Part shown: piece after piece, positions 57,772 through 64,000 of the stretch | How positions within the stretch are numbered: the stretch's first letter is position 1 | How the letters are laid out: each line of letters starts with the position of its first letter | Assembly (NCBI RefSeq): GCF_001021045.1 | Contig: NZ_CP011545.1 | Span: 1,488,001 to 1,552,000 of the forward strand | Source: Corynebacterium testudinoris | GTDB lineage: Bacteria; Actinomycetota; Actinomycetes; Mycobacteriales; Mycobacteriaceae | DNA length: 64,000 bases | Reading direction: 5' to 3' | Made by a program: the position numbers and the translations under genes | Notes under the pieces: model-generated | What the model was told of the DNA's origin: nothing | The model's input: the letters and a program-made list of their open reading frames with translations, nothing else | Database searches by the model: none

Positions 57772-59010
57772 TTAAGAGTCCGCGAGCACACTTTCTGCCC
57801 AAAAACGATCCCGCTCTCGCCCGTCGGCGCTGGTCCCGGGTGGAATCCAATAGACGGCCGATCCAATGTGAGTGATCCACTCGTTGAGTCGATCCGATTC
57901 ATCCAGTCGTTCCTGGATGGCGGTGAACTGGGTAATCGGGTCGCGCTGGAAGCAGATGAACACTAGGCCCGAGTTGGACAGCTGCTCGCTGCCCGGCTCG
58001 GGAGCGAGGTCGTAGTTGTAGGCGCGCCGCAGAAGTCGCTGCTCTGGGTGGCCGTCTGCGGGCTTCGAGCGAGCCATGTGGCTGTCTTTGTCAATGATCG
58101 GCAAACCATACTTATCGACGGCCGCGTAGTCCGGCTCATCAAACTCGTTTTCGCCGGTCAGGGGGGCACCGTTGTCCAGTCGTCGTCCTACGGACTCCTC
58201 CCGGGAGCCGCGATCGAGCATTTCCCAGGTATCCATGTTCATGTTGATGCGACGCACCACCAGGCACGTTGATCCTTGCTGCCCGGCGGGTGCATCATCG
58301 ATCCAGACCTGCTCATCGAATTGCTCTGCACTGCGGGGATTGACGGTGCCGTCGACCTGACCGAAGAGATTGCGCGGGGTGGTGCCCGCTTCGACGGAGC
58401 CATTGGCATGCAGGAAACCCTGCTGTATCCAGGCGACCGTGGCGTAGTCAATGCCGGTCCGCACGAGGTGCCGAGTGGCGTGGGAGACCATGAGCGGATC
58501 ATCGGAGCAGATCTGGATCACGAGGTCGGTTTGGCCCCACGCGGGCTCTAACTTGTCTCGCTGGAATGCCTTGATGGGCGCGAGCCACTCGGGCTTTTCT
58601 GCCTCCAGGCCGGCCTTGGAGAACGCGCCTTCACCCAGGCCACAGGTGATGGTGAGGTTGGCCGGGGCGACCATCAGCTCCGGCTCGAGGCTGCCGAGGG
58701 GTGTTTCCCCCGTGCACATCGAACGCGAGTCCTGAGTCCACGATCGCATGAGCCGGGTGAGCCCGGCCCGATCCACTCCATCGACGAGATTGAAGCCAAT
58801 GAGGTTGAGGGTGGACTGGGCTGGCGTGTCAATTCCGGCCTGATGGACATCATCGAAAGCAACGATGGCGTCCTGCAGATACGCATCCGTGTCGTGCCCT
58901 TGGGACATCACGGCTTGTTCTTCGTCACCGGCGGCGCAGCTGACTAGTGCCGCGCCGCCCGCGGTGACTCCAAGCCCAGTGAGGAAGCCTCGACGGGAAA
59001 TCCCCGACAT
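57772..59010 (-). CDS. Dyp-type heme peroxidase with Tat/lipoprotein signal
   Basis: A 412-residue peroxidase of the DyP family. The N-terminus has a twin-arginine motif (SRRGFL, residues 5-10) and a lipobox-like LVSC with Cys25, so it is exported folded and probably lipid-anchored. Catalytic Asp220 sits in the GxxDG motif (GQVDG, 217-221); the proximal heme ligand is probably His311 in KDSHMARSKP, and LLRRAYNYD contains the distal-side Arg. It follows a copper chaperone gene by 19 bases with a good AAAGGAG site, so it belongs to the CopC-PCuAC-DyP operon. Confidence 0.88.
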   Translation of the reverse strand: MSGISRRGFLTGLGVTAGGAALVSCAAGDEEQAVMSQGHDTDAYLQDAIVAFDDVHQAGIDTPAQSTLNLIGFNLVDGVDRAGLTRLMRSWTQDSRSMCTGETPLGSLEPELMVAPANLTITCGLGEGAFSKAGLEAEKPEWLAPIKAFQRDKLEPAWGQTDLVIQICSDDPLMVSHATRHLVRTGIDYATVAWIQQGFLHANGSVEAGTTPRNLFGQVDGTVNPRSAEQFDEQVWIDDAPAGQQGSTCLVVRRINMNMDTWEMLDRGSREESVGRRLDNGAPLTGENEFDEPDYAAVDKYGLPIIDKDSHMARSKPADGHPEQRLLRRAYNYDLAPEPGSEQLSNSGLVFICFQRDPITQFTAIQERLDESDRLNEWITHIGSAVYWIPPGTSADGRERDRFWAESVLADS

Positions 59011-59029
59011 GAACTCGCGCTCCTTTTAA

Positions 59030-59614
59030 TTAGTGAGAATCGTGGGCGGGAGAATGCCCGACCAAGTCGCCGTCTTCGCCGTAGTTTTCATCGCCCGAGT
59101 TCATGGTGCGCACGGGGACGTTGTCTACCTCGACGGTGCTGCCGTCGCCCAGTTCGATGACCAGGTCGATCTCATCGCCCGCGGGAATCTCTTCCTTGTG
59201 GTCGAGGATCATCATGTGGTCGCCACCCGGCTTGAGCTCATGCGTACCGCCAGCCGGGATGGTGATGCCGCCTTCCTTCTGCTGCATCACCCCATCGACC
59301 ACCTCGTGGATTTCGTATGTGGCATCGTCAAATCCAGCCTTGAAGCCGACGACGGTGACCTCGGAGTCACTGAAGTTGTGGAAGACGCCGAAAATGCCGG
59401 TCATGTCTTTGTCTGTGCCCTTGGCCCGGACCACGCCGTCGGTAAAGGTGAGGGTGTCTTCGGCGTTGTCGTGGGCGCCGGTTGAGGGGGCGGCCGCAGA
59501 GGTTGCGGTGTTAACCTTCGACTCGGAGGCGCTCTCCCCCGAGGGGCTGCAGCCAGCTAGTGCGAGCCCAGCGATGGCGATGGCAGAAATTGCGATTCGA
59601 CCGCGAGTGAACAT
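59030..59614 (-). CDS. PCu(A)C-type periplasmic copper chaperone lipoprotein
   Basis: A 194-residue lipoprotein: signal with lipobox LAGC (Cys22), a Ser/Ala-rich linker, then the DUF461/PCu(A)C domain. The copper motif is visible as His and Met in EIHEVVDGVMQQKEG and His with two Met in HELKPGGDHMMIL. The C-terminus is a His/Asp-rich tail (DLVGHSPAHDSH). Such chaperones deliver copper to the CuA site of cytochrome oxidase. ATG 59614 has AGGAG upstream. It lies between CopC and DyP genes. Confidence 0.88.
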   Translation of the reverse strand: MFTRGRIAISAIAIAGLALAGCSPSGESASESKVNTATSAAAPSTGAHDNAEDTLTFTDGVVRAKGTDKDMTGIFGVFHNFSDSEVTVVGFKAGFDDATYEIHEVVDGVMQQKEGGITIPAGGTHELKPGGDHMMILDHKEEIPAGDEIDLVIELGDGSTVEVDNVPVRTMNSGDENYGEDGDLVGHSPAHDSH

Positions 59615-59622
59615 TGATGCTC

Positions 59623-60171
59623 CTATGTGTTGTTTCGGCCCCGGAAAATCACCATGGCGATGACTCCCAGCAAAGCGACAATTCCCAAGCCAGCGATCAG
59701 CCACGTGCCCATGCCCTGCTCCGTTGCGGTATCCGCCGGCTGCTCACTATCGACGTCCGCCGGAGCCGTCGTCTCCGCTTCTCCCTCAACCACGCTGAAG
59801 GTCGTCATTCCACGAGTGGAATGTCCGTCGGAGGAGGTGATCTGGAACCCGATGCGGTAGTCACCGGCGCCGGGGTTGAGGTCGGTGGGCAGCTCGAGGG
59901 AGGCGAAACGTCCATCCGTGGTCGGTTCCCCGGTGAAGAGGATGTCGCCAGAATCTACGTCGGAGATGGCAAAGGTGTTGAAGTCATCTTTGATGTTGCC
60001 GGAGAATTCCAGGGTCACTTTGTCGGGGAATTCCTCCAACACGGCCTCATTGGCGGGGTCGCCGCCGATGACCGAGTCGTGGGCGAATGCGGCCGGAGCA
60101 CCGACGAGCAAGAGTCCGGCTGTTGCTACGGCAACGGCGCTGGGTGCCACAGAGATTCGGGACAACTTCAC
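59623..60171 (-). CDS. CopC/YobA-type copper-binding protein with signal and C-terminal membrane anchor
   Basis: A 182-residue protein with a signal peptide cleaved after AFA (residue 30), leaving His31 as the new N-terminus, which is the copper ligand in CopC proteins. The CopC domain (about 31-127) includes GGDPANEAVLEEFPDKVTLEFSGNI and SSDGHSTRG, the second His site. A Thr/Glu-rich stalk and a C-terminal membrane segment (WLIAGLGIVALLGVIAMVIF) follow. No CopD domain is attached. Start GTG 60171. It is first in the CopC-PCuAC-DyP operon. Confidence 0.85.
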   Translation of the reverse strand: MKLSRISVAPSAVAVATAGLLLVGAPAAFAHDSVIGGDPANEAVLEEFPDKVTLEFSGNIKDDFNTFAISDVDSGDILFTGEPTTDGRFASLELPTDLNPGAGDYRIGFQITSSDGHSTRGMTTFSVVEGEAETTAPADVDSEQPADTATEQGMGTWLIAGLGIVALLGVIAMVIFRGRNNT

Positions 60172-60210
60172 GATTGTTTAACTACCTTCACTGGTTTGGG
60201 GGTCACGATA

Positions 60211-60225
60211 CTCGCTCAGTGCGAG
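60211..60225. repeat. Small inverted repeat upstream of the CopC gene
   Basis: CTCGC (60211-60215) and GCGAG (60221-60225) are separated by 5 bases, about 40 bases before the CopC start. It lies in the 188-base gap between the CopC start and the ktrA stop; no U-tract follows, so an operator or RNA hairpin is as likely as a terminator. The rest of the gap shows no gene. Confidence 0.3.
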
Positions 60226-60359
60226 CATCATTAGAGCAGTCGGACAACCCCTTCTTCTAGTTCCCTGCCGTCAGCGCGGCCGCAGCCATGTTTTATTCAT
60301 TTTCGATTGCCTACCTGCAGGAAGCCTACTCGGCATCACTTTCGTGATCTGCCGCACAC

Positions 60360-61040
60360 TCAGCTCTGGCCGGCGAAATCCTCGATCGTGCTCACCCGGC
60401 CGGCCACGATGATCAAGCTGCCAGGTCGAACTACATCGCCGTTTTCCGCCCGGTGGAAGCACCCATCCGGGTCCCGCAGTGCCAGGATCTGGATCTTCCC
60501 CTTCGTGCGGGTGTGGATGTCTTCGACCGTCCGGTCCAGTACTGACACGGGCGGGGCTATCTTTGCTACGGCGAAATCCCGATCGAATTCCAGGTAGTCC
60601 TGCAGGCGTCCGCCCATGAGGTGAGCGACTCGGCGGCCCGAATCGGCCTCGGGCCTGATGACGTGATGGACACCGATCTGCCGCAGGATTTTCGCATGCG
60701 CGTCGTTGTCGGCCTTCGCCCACACCGACGCGACGTTCATGTCCACCACCGCGGAGGCAGTCAGGAGGGAATTCTCTATCTTCCGGCCGATGGCGATGAC
60801 CACCCGGCTCGACTCTTCAATCCCCAGCTGTCGCAGGACCTCGGGGTTGGTCGTGTCAGCGGTGACGACATGGTCAAAGGTTGCGCACACCTCCTGAACG
60901 ATTTTCGAGTCAGCATCGACGCCCAGGACTTCCACGCCCCCGGCGATGAGCTCCGCCCCGAGGGCACGTCCGAAGCGGCCGAGACCCAGGATGAAGACCG
61001 GCCCGCTCTCCTGAGATGACTGGCGAAATTGTTTAAGCAA
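60360..61040 (-). CDS. ktrA: Potassium uptake regulatory subunit KtrA (RCK domain)
   Basis: Cytoplasmic gating ring subunit of the KtrAB transporter. The 226-residue protein has the RCK N-lobe with GLGRFG at 19-24 (nucleotide-binding), VLGVDADSKIVQEV and NSLLTASAVVDMNVASVWAKADN, and a C-terminal TrkA_C-like part (ALRDPDGCFHRAENGDVVRPGSLIIVAG). TTG 61040 has AGAAAGG seven bases upstream and overlaps the ktrB end by 8 bases. It is expressed with ktrB. Confidence 0.9.
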   Translation of the reverse strand: MLKQFRQSSQESGPVFILGLGRFGRALGAELIAGGVEVLGVDADSKIVQEVCATFDHVVTADTTNPEVLRQLGIEESSRVVIAIGRKIENSLLTASAVVDMNVASVWAKADNDAHAKILRQIGVHHVIRPEADSGRRVAHLMGGRLQDYLEFDRDFAVAKIAPPVSVLDRTVEDIHTRTKGKIQILALRDPDGCFHRAENGDVVRPGSLIIVAGRVSTIEDFAGQS

Positions 61041-62382
61041 TGAACGGCCTTTCTGCTGGGTATTCAAACTGTCGCGGACGTGAGCGGCCCGCGAGCGCCG
61101 ACGCGAGGACGAGAGGTCCCACCCGGCCCGCGTACATGAGCACGATGAGGATGAGCTGCGCCGGGGCCGGTAGATACGGTGTGATGCCCGTGGATAGGCC
61201 CACCGTGGCAAAGGCGCTCACTACATCGAACAAGATCTGGTCAGTGGTGAACTGCGGGGCGAGGAAGAGGATCGCCATGGTGGATAGCCCCACCATTCCC
61301 ACGGCGGCGGTCAACACAGCCAACGCTTGACGAATGATCCTTCCCTCAATCGAGCGACCGTGCACCGAGACCGCGTCGCGCCCCTTCACTTCGGCGATGA
61401 TGGCGGCGAGGAGTACGGCCGCCGTGGTGATCTTCACGCCACCCGCCGTACCGCCCGAGCCACCGCCGATGAACATGAGAAAATCGGTACCCAACAGCGT
61501 CGACGGGTGAAAATCGGCGTAGTCCACCGCGTTGAATCCGGCGGTGCGTGGACTCACGCTGGCAAAGAAGGCGTTGAGGATCTTGGCCCCAGGGGAGCCC
61601 AAGTGGGCAAAGGCTCCGCGCCATTCGGCGACAGCAAACAGCAACGTTCCGCTAACCGTGAGAAACAGCGTGCCGACGAACGTGAATCTCGCCGTCAGAC
61701 TCCACCGTCGCGGGTGGAAGCCCAACAGAATGCCACGCGTGCGTCGATAAGCTTCCAGCAACACAGGAAAGCCCAACCCGCCCACCATGAGGGAAAACGC
61801 CAGTGGCAGCAGCACCCACGCATCGGCAACAAACCCCATGACGTTGTCGGTATACAGGGCAAACCCAGCATTGTTGAAGCTCGAAATCGCGTGAAACAAC
61901 CCCTCCCACAACGACCTCCCCCAGGAGTACCCATAACCCACGTGAAAGCGGAGGGCCAACACAACGGTGACCACCACTTCCACGACCAGCGTGAAGATAA
62001 TCGTTGCCCTAATAACCCAGGACACTTCCCCGAGGTCGACTCCTCGCCCTTCCGCGCTCGCCCCCAACCGCTGTTGCAAACCAAGACGCCCGGCCAGAAA
62101 CAGCCCCAACAGCGAAGCTAAAGTCATGAACCCCAGGCCACCCAGCTGAATGAGAACCATGATCGTGACCTGCCCGGCCGCCGACCAATGCTGAGCTGTA
62201 TCCACCGTGATCAGGCCCGTCAAACACGTCGCAGAGGTCGCGGTAAAAAGAGCATCAAGGAACGATGTCGGAGTGCTTCTCGACGCCCACGGCAACATCA
62301 ATACGACAGTGCCCACCACGATGACGCCGAGGAAGCCCATGGCAACCCCGGTTGTAGGGCGAACGCGCCAGCGAAACGACAT
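61033..62382 (-). CDS. ktrB: Potassium uptake channel subunit KtrB/TrkH family
   Basis: K+ translocating subunit of 449 residues with four pore repeats: SATCLTGLITVDT, ISSFNNAGFALY, VSPRTAGFN and SAFATVGLSTG, each with the selectivity glycine, and about eight or more membrane helices. The loop GGGSGGTAGGVKITT (near residue 295) is conserved in this family. ATG 62382 lies 7 bases after TACGAT (62390-62395), indicating a leaderless mRNA. An inverted repeat overlaps the promoter. Confidence 0.93.
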   Translation of the reverse strand: MSFRWRVRPTTGVAMGFLGVIVVGTVVLMLPWASRSTPTSFLDALFTATSATCLTGLITVDTAQHWSAAGQVTIMVLIQLGGLGFMTLASLLGLFLAGRLGLQQRLGASAEGRGVDLGEVSWVIRATIIFTLVVEVVVTVVLALRFHVGYGYSWGRSLWEGLFHAISSFNNAGFALYTDNVMGFVADAWVLLPLAFSLMVGGLGFPVLLEAYRRTRGILLGFHPRRWSLTARFTFVGTLFLTVSGTLLFAVAEWRGAFAHLGSPGAKILNAFFASVSPRTAGFNAVDYADFHPSTLLGTDFLMFIGGGSGGTAGGVKITTAAVLLAAIIAEVKGRDAVSVHGRSIEGRIIRQALAVLTAAVGMVGLSTMAILFLAPQFTTDQILFDVVSAFATVGLSTGITPYLPAPAQLILIVLMYAGRVGPLVLASALAGRSRPRQFEYPAERPFIA

Positions 62383-62389
62383 GGACAGA

Positions 62390-62413
62390 ATCGTAGACCT
62401 ACTTTCATCTACG
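62390..62413 (-). promoter_or_regulatory. Leaderless promoter and possible operator of ktrBA
   Basis: The minus strand has TACGAT 7 bases before the ktrB ATG, fitting a leaderless -10. The sequence CGTAGA (62408-62413 on minus) and TCTACG (62392-62397 on minus) are perfect inverted arms separated by 10 bases, and the downstream arm overlaps the -10, so a repressor bound here would block the promoter. The rest of the 62383-62587 gap has no convincing gene or known riboswitch. Confidence 0.45.
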
Positions 62414-62587
62414 TGGAATCGGAACAACTTCTCATCGGTCAGCTACTAATATATCCCCAGCTAAATAGGCAATTTGCCACAGCCCGTGCATGCGTGGCAG
62501 GTCAAAAAGGCCTTGACTACCACCCCATGAAACACCCGACTCGCAGCCCCAAAAGAAAGCGAGTGGGTAATGAAGAAGGCCTGCAGG

Positions 62588-62965
62588 CTAGCCGAGGGCA
62601 ATGACCAATGTTGCTACCGCCAGTGCGGCACTTATCGGCGTCATCGTCCACCGTTCGGCTGGGCTTCGTGAAATCCCATTCACCAAGACGCTCAGCCCAA
62701 AAAATGCGAAAAGCGCCCAGGTGAGGATCACCACCGCCAAGTTGCTTCCGCCAGGTAACACCCCTGCCCGACAGAGAAGAATGGCCCCAAATACTAAGTA
62801 AATCAGCACTGTCATGAGACTACTCAGGCGCAACCGCTGCGGCAGCACGCGGTGTTGCCCTCCCCATACCCATCGCCCCAAAGGGAGGCCCGCTGCCACG
62901 AGTAGTTGCAGGACTCCCAGGGCAGAGATTAGAGCAATCGCAATGGCTAGCGCGATCATGGTCAT
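62588..62965 (-). CDS. Small membrane protein of unknown function
   Basis: A 125-residue protein with four predicted membrane segments (about 2-24, 51-65, 77-98 and 107-124) and short loops (WVWGGQHRVLPQRLRLSS, RSPAERWTM). I do not recognise a family. ATG 62965 has GGAGGG eight bases upstream, and codon choice fits the neighbourhood, so it is probably real. It is transcribed toward ktrB but is separated from it by 205 bases. Confidence 0.65.
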   Translation of the reverse strand: MTMIALAIAIALISALGVLQLLVAAGLPLGRWVWGGQHRVLPQRLRLSSLMTVLIYLVFGAILLCRAGVLPGGSNLAVVILTWALFAFFGLSVLVNGISRSPAERWTMTPISAALAVATLVIALG

Positions 62966-63126
62966 GTGGGTATCCCTCCGATCCAGCAGCACCCTTGCTC
63001 AGCGGGATGGCCACCTACGTGTAGCTACGTTACCAACCGTTGAGAAGTAGTTGCTATTCCGCGGAGCTGAATTCCCCCTAAGCCCGGCTAGCACCGTGGG
63101 TCAGAGGCGCAAAAAACATTGGACCA

Positions 63127-63157
63127 AAAGAAAAATCCGTCGGCTCCACCGACGGAT
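63127..63157 (-). terminator. Intrinsic terminator after tRNA-Val(CAC)
   Basis: The perfect inverted repeat ATCCGTCGG (63135-63143) and CCGACGGAT (63149-63157) with a 5-base loop is followed on the minus strand by a U-rich run (63127-63134). It lies just downstream of the minus-strand tRNA and ends its transcript. Confidence 0.85.
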
Positions 63158-63163
63158 ATAAAG

Positions 63164-63235
63164 TGGTCCTAGCTGGGTTCGAACCAGCGACCTTTCCGGT
63201 GTGAACGGAACGCTCTTCCACTGAGCCATAGGACC
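63164..63235 (-). tRNA. tRNA-Val (anticodon CAC)
   Basis: A complete 72-base cloverleaf on the minus strand: acceptor GGTCCTA/TAGGACC, D arm GCTC/GAGC, anticodon stem TTCCG/CGGAA with loop TTCACAC, and T arm GCTGG-TTCGAAC-CCAGC. The CCA end is not encoded. It reads GTG codons. It is followed by a clear intrinsic terminator. Confidence 0.95.
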
Positions 63236-63435
63236 GCAACGCCGTAGCGTGCGCTAACAGACTTTACACTGCCAGCTTTGTCGGCTCCTAATCCGCAGGT
63301 TGTCCGCCAAAATGACACCAACGTAACTTTGATGGGCGTCCTCACATGAGGACATCGTCCTCAACCAGGGGATTTGTATTGTGTATGGGGATACCGATAG
63401 AGTTTTGTCTCGCACCAAGCAACAGCGTGGTGCGT

Positions 63436-63508
63436 GCGGATGTAGCGCAGTTGGTAGCGCATCACCTTGCCAAGGTGAGGGTCGCGAGTTCGAGTCTCGT
63501 CATCCGCT
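63436..63508 (+). tRNA. tRNA-Gly (anticodon GCC), copy 1
   Basis: A 73-base cloverleaf: acceptor GCGGATG/CATCCGC, anticodon stem TCACC/GGTGA with loop TTGCCAA, T arm GCGAG-TTCGAGT-CTCGT. CCA is not encoded. It is identical to two further copies at 63636 and 63927. The 200-base stretch before it (63236-63435) contains the array promoter somewhere but no strong consensus element. Confidence 0.96.
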
Positions 63509-63509
63509 C

Positions 63510-63540
63510 TCATTTCACCGGGCCAATCGGTATGAAATGA
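63510..63540 (+). repeat. Inverted repeat between tRNA-Gly copy 1 and tRNA-Val copy 1
   Basis: TCATTTCA (63510-63517) pairs with TGAAATGA (63533-63540), and CCG/CGG extends the stem inwards. No U-tract follows. It is probably a processing or spacing hairpin in the tRNA precursor. Confidence 0.5.
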
Positions 63541-63544
63541 ACCC

Positions 63545-63616
63545 GCGCGATTAGCTCAGCGGGAGAGCGCTTCCCTGACACGGAAGAGGTCACTGGTTCA
63601 ATCCCAGTATCGCGCA
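63545..63616 (+). tRNA. tRNA-Val (anticodon GAC), copy 1
   Basis: A 72-base cloverleaf: acceptor GCGCGAT/ATCGCGC, D arm GCTC/GAGC, anticodon stem CTTCC/GGAAG with loop CTGACAC, T arm ACTGG-TTCAATC-CCAGT. CCA is not encoded. It reads GTC and GTT. It is identical to the copy at 63836. Confidence 0.96.
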
Positions 63617-63635
63617 CAGAGGGTCAAACCTCGAT

Positions 63636-63708
63636 GCGGATGTAGCGCAGTTGGTAGCGCATCACCTTGCCAAGGTGAGGGTCGCGAGTTCGAGTCTCGT
63701 CATCCGCT
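63636..63708 (+). tRNA. tRNA-Gly (anticodon GCC), copy 2
   Basis: Identical in sequence to copies 1 and 3 (73 bases, anticodon GCC). It lies 19 bases after tRNA-Val copy 1, and the same spacer (one base changed) lies between tRNA-Val copy 2 and tRNA-Gly copy 3. Confidence 0.96.
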
Positions 63709-63710
63709 CT

Positions 63711-63732
63711 GGTATCTTCTCATCAAGATACC
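63711..63732 (+). repeat. Inverted repeat between tRNA-Gly copy 2 and tRNA-Cys
   Basis: GGTATCTT (63711-63718) and AAGATACC (63725-63732) are perfectly complementary with a 6-base loop. No U-tract follows, so it is a likely hairpin in the tRNA precursor rather than a terminator. Confidence 0.5.
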
Positions 63733-63751
63733 GGAGGCGGTAACACGCCAC

Positions 63752-63822
63752 GGTGGAATGGCCGAGTGGTGAGGCAACGGTCTGCAAAACCGTGCACACG
63801 GGTTCGATTCCCGTTTCCACCT
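63752..63822 (+). tRNA. tRNA-Cys (anticodon GCA)
   Basis: A 71-base cloverleaf: acceptor GGTGGAA/TTCCACC, D arm GCC/GGC, anticodon stem ACGGT/ACCGT with loop CTGCAAA, T arm ACGGG-TTCGATT-CCCGT. Single copy in the window, between the two Val-Gly duplicates. Confidence 0.96.
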
Positions 63823-63835
63823 CTAGTTAGACCAA

Positions 63836-63907
63836 GCGCGATTAGCTCAGCGGGAGAGCGCTTCCCTGACACGGAAGAGGTCACTGGTTCAATCCCAGTA
63901 TCGCGCA
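63836..63907 (+). tRNA. tRNA-Val (anticodon GAC), copy 2
   Basis: Identical to copy 1 at 63545-63616. Together with the following spacer and tRNA-Gly it forms the second unit of a tandem duplication offset by 291 bases. Confidence 0.96.
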
Positions 63908-63926
63908 CAGAGGATCAAACCTCGAT

Positions 63927-63999
63927 GCGGATGTAGCGCAGTTGGTAGCGCATCACCTTGCCAAGGTGAGGGTCGCGAGTTCGAGTCTCGTCATCCGCT
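63927..63999 (+). tRNA. tRNA-Gly (anticodon GCC), copy 3
   Basis: Identical to copies 1 and 2 and complete; its discriminator base is the second last base of the window, so the array probably continues outside. Confidence 0.95.
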
Positions 64000-64000
64000 C

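Noticed and set aside
55607..57775. Long open frame (722 codons) antisense to thrS
   Set aside because: Shadow of thrS; no ribosome site, no recognised domain.
62383..62587. c-di-AMP (ydaO) riboswitch in front of ktrB
   Set aside because: The expected conserved ydaO blocks are not seen, and the promoter appears leaderless.
63346..63540. Small open frame across the first tRNA-Gly
   Set aside because: It runs through a canonical tRNA gene and its upstream region; no coding signature.
1..64000. CRISPR arrays, IS elements, prophage or att sites
   Set aside because: No repeat-spacer arrays, transposase or integrase genes or terminal repeats were seen anywhere in the window.

Overview
The window is a high-GC actinobacterial chromosome segment, almost certainly Corynebacterium. 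The protein sequences are closest to Corynebacterium homologues that I know (CarA, AroB, AroC, AlaS, SecD), and the gene order (pyr operon, aro cluster, alaS/ruvX/mltG, aspS, hisS, relA/apt/secDF/yajC/ruvABC/yebC, pim/pgsA/thrS) is a corynebacterial-mycobacterial core layout. There is no phage, IS element, CRISPR array or rRNA. Genes are densely packed, many overlap by 4 bp (ATGA), and no gene-free stretch exceeds about 225 bases.

Layout. 1-3746 (minus): pyrR-pyrB-pyrC-carA, pyrimidine synthesis, with a hairpin in the pyrR leader resembling a PyrR-binding loop. 3871-6245 (plus): SRPBCC/SDR fusion and two tandem YbjN proteins. 6242-7521 (minus): PPK2 kinase and a DUF1304 membrane protein. 7568-16242 (minus): nusB, efp, pepQ, aroQ, aroB, aroK, aroC, an A24 prepilin peptidase, aroE, mltG, ruvX (shikimate pathway plus housekeeping). 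16385-23507 (minus): alaS, rarA, an APH-fold kinase, aspS. 23651-27888: secreted-type zinc peptidase, SNF2 helicase and a divergent HEPN-CBS protein. 27968-31156 (plus): a luciferase-like monooxygenase with its flavin reductase, then sdaA. 31153-34558: hisS, an MBL hydrolase, tpx and an anchored cyclophilin.

34781-36571 is the most accessory-looking part: a small exported protein with a strong terminator and an HNH endonuclease gene. 36568-48229 (minus): DUF421, rel, apt, an orphan peptide-binding lipoprotein, secF, secD, yajC, ruvBAC, yebC. 48347-57631: tesB, DUF3817, pdxS (with no pdxT where the mycobacterial order would put it), a GT87 enzyme, and the phosphatidylinositol mannoside block (LemA-like, pimA, patA, pgsA, HIT, thrS). 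57772-62965 (minus): a copper/heme operon (CopC, PCuAC, DyP), KtrBA potassium uptake and a small membrane protein. 63164-63999: seven tRNA genes including a near-perfect tandem duplication.

The genes are mostly biosynthesis, translation, secretion, DNA repair and cell-envelope functions. No clear new defence island or large undescribed system was found. The best candidates for a second look are the HEPN-CBS/SNF2 pair, the pyrR leader hairpin, the thrS leader hairpin, the shared stop codons of four convergent gene pairs, the lone pdxS, and the copper-DyP operon.
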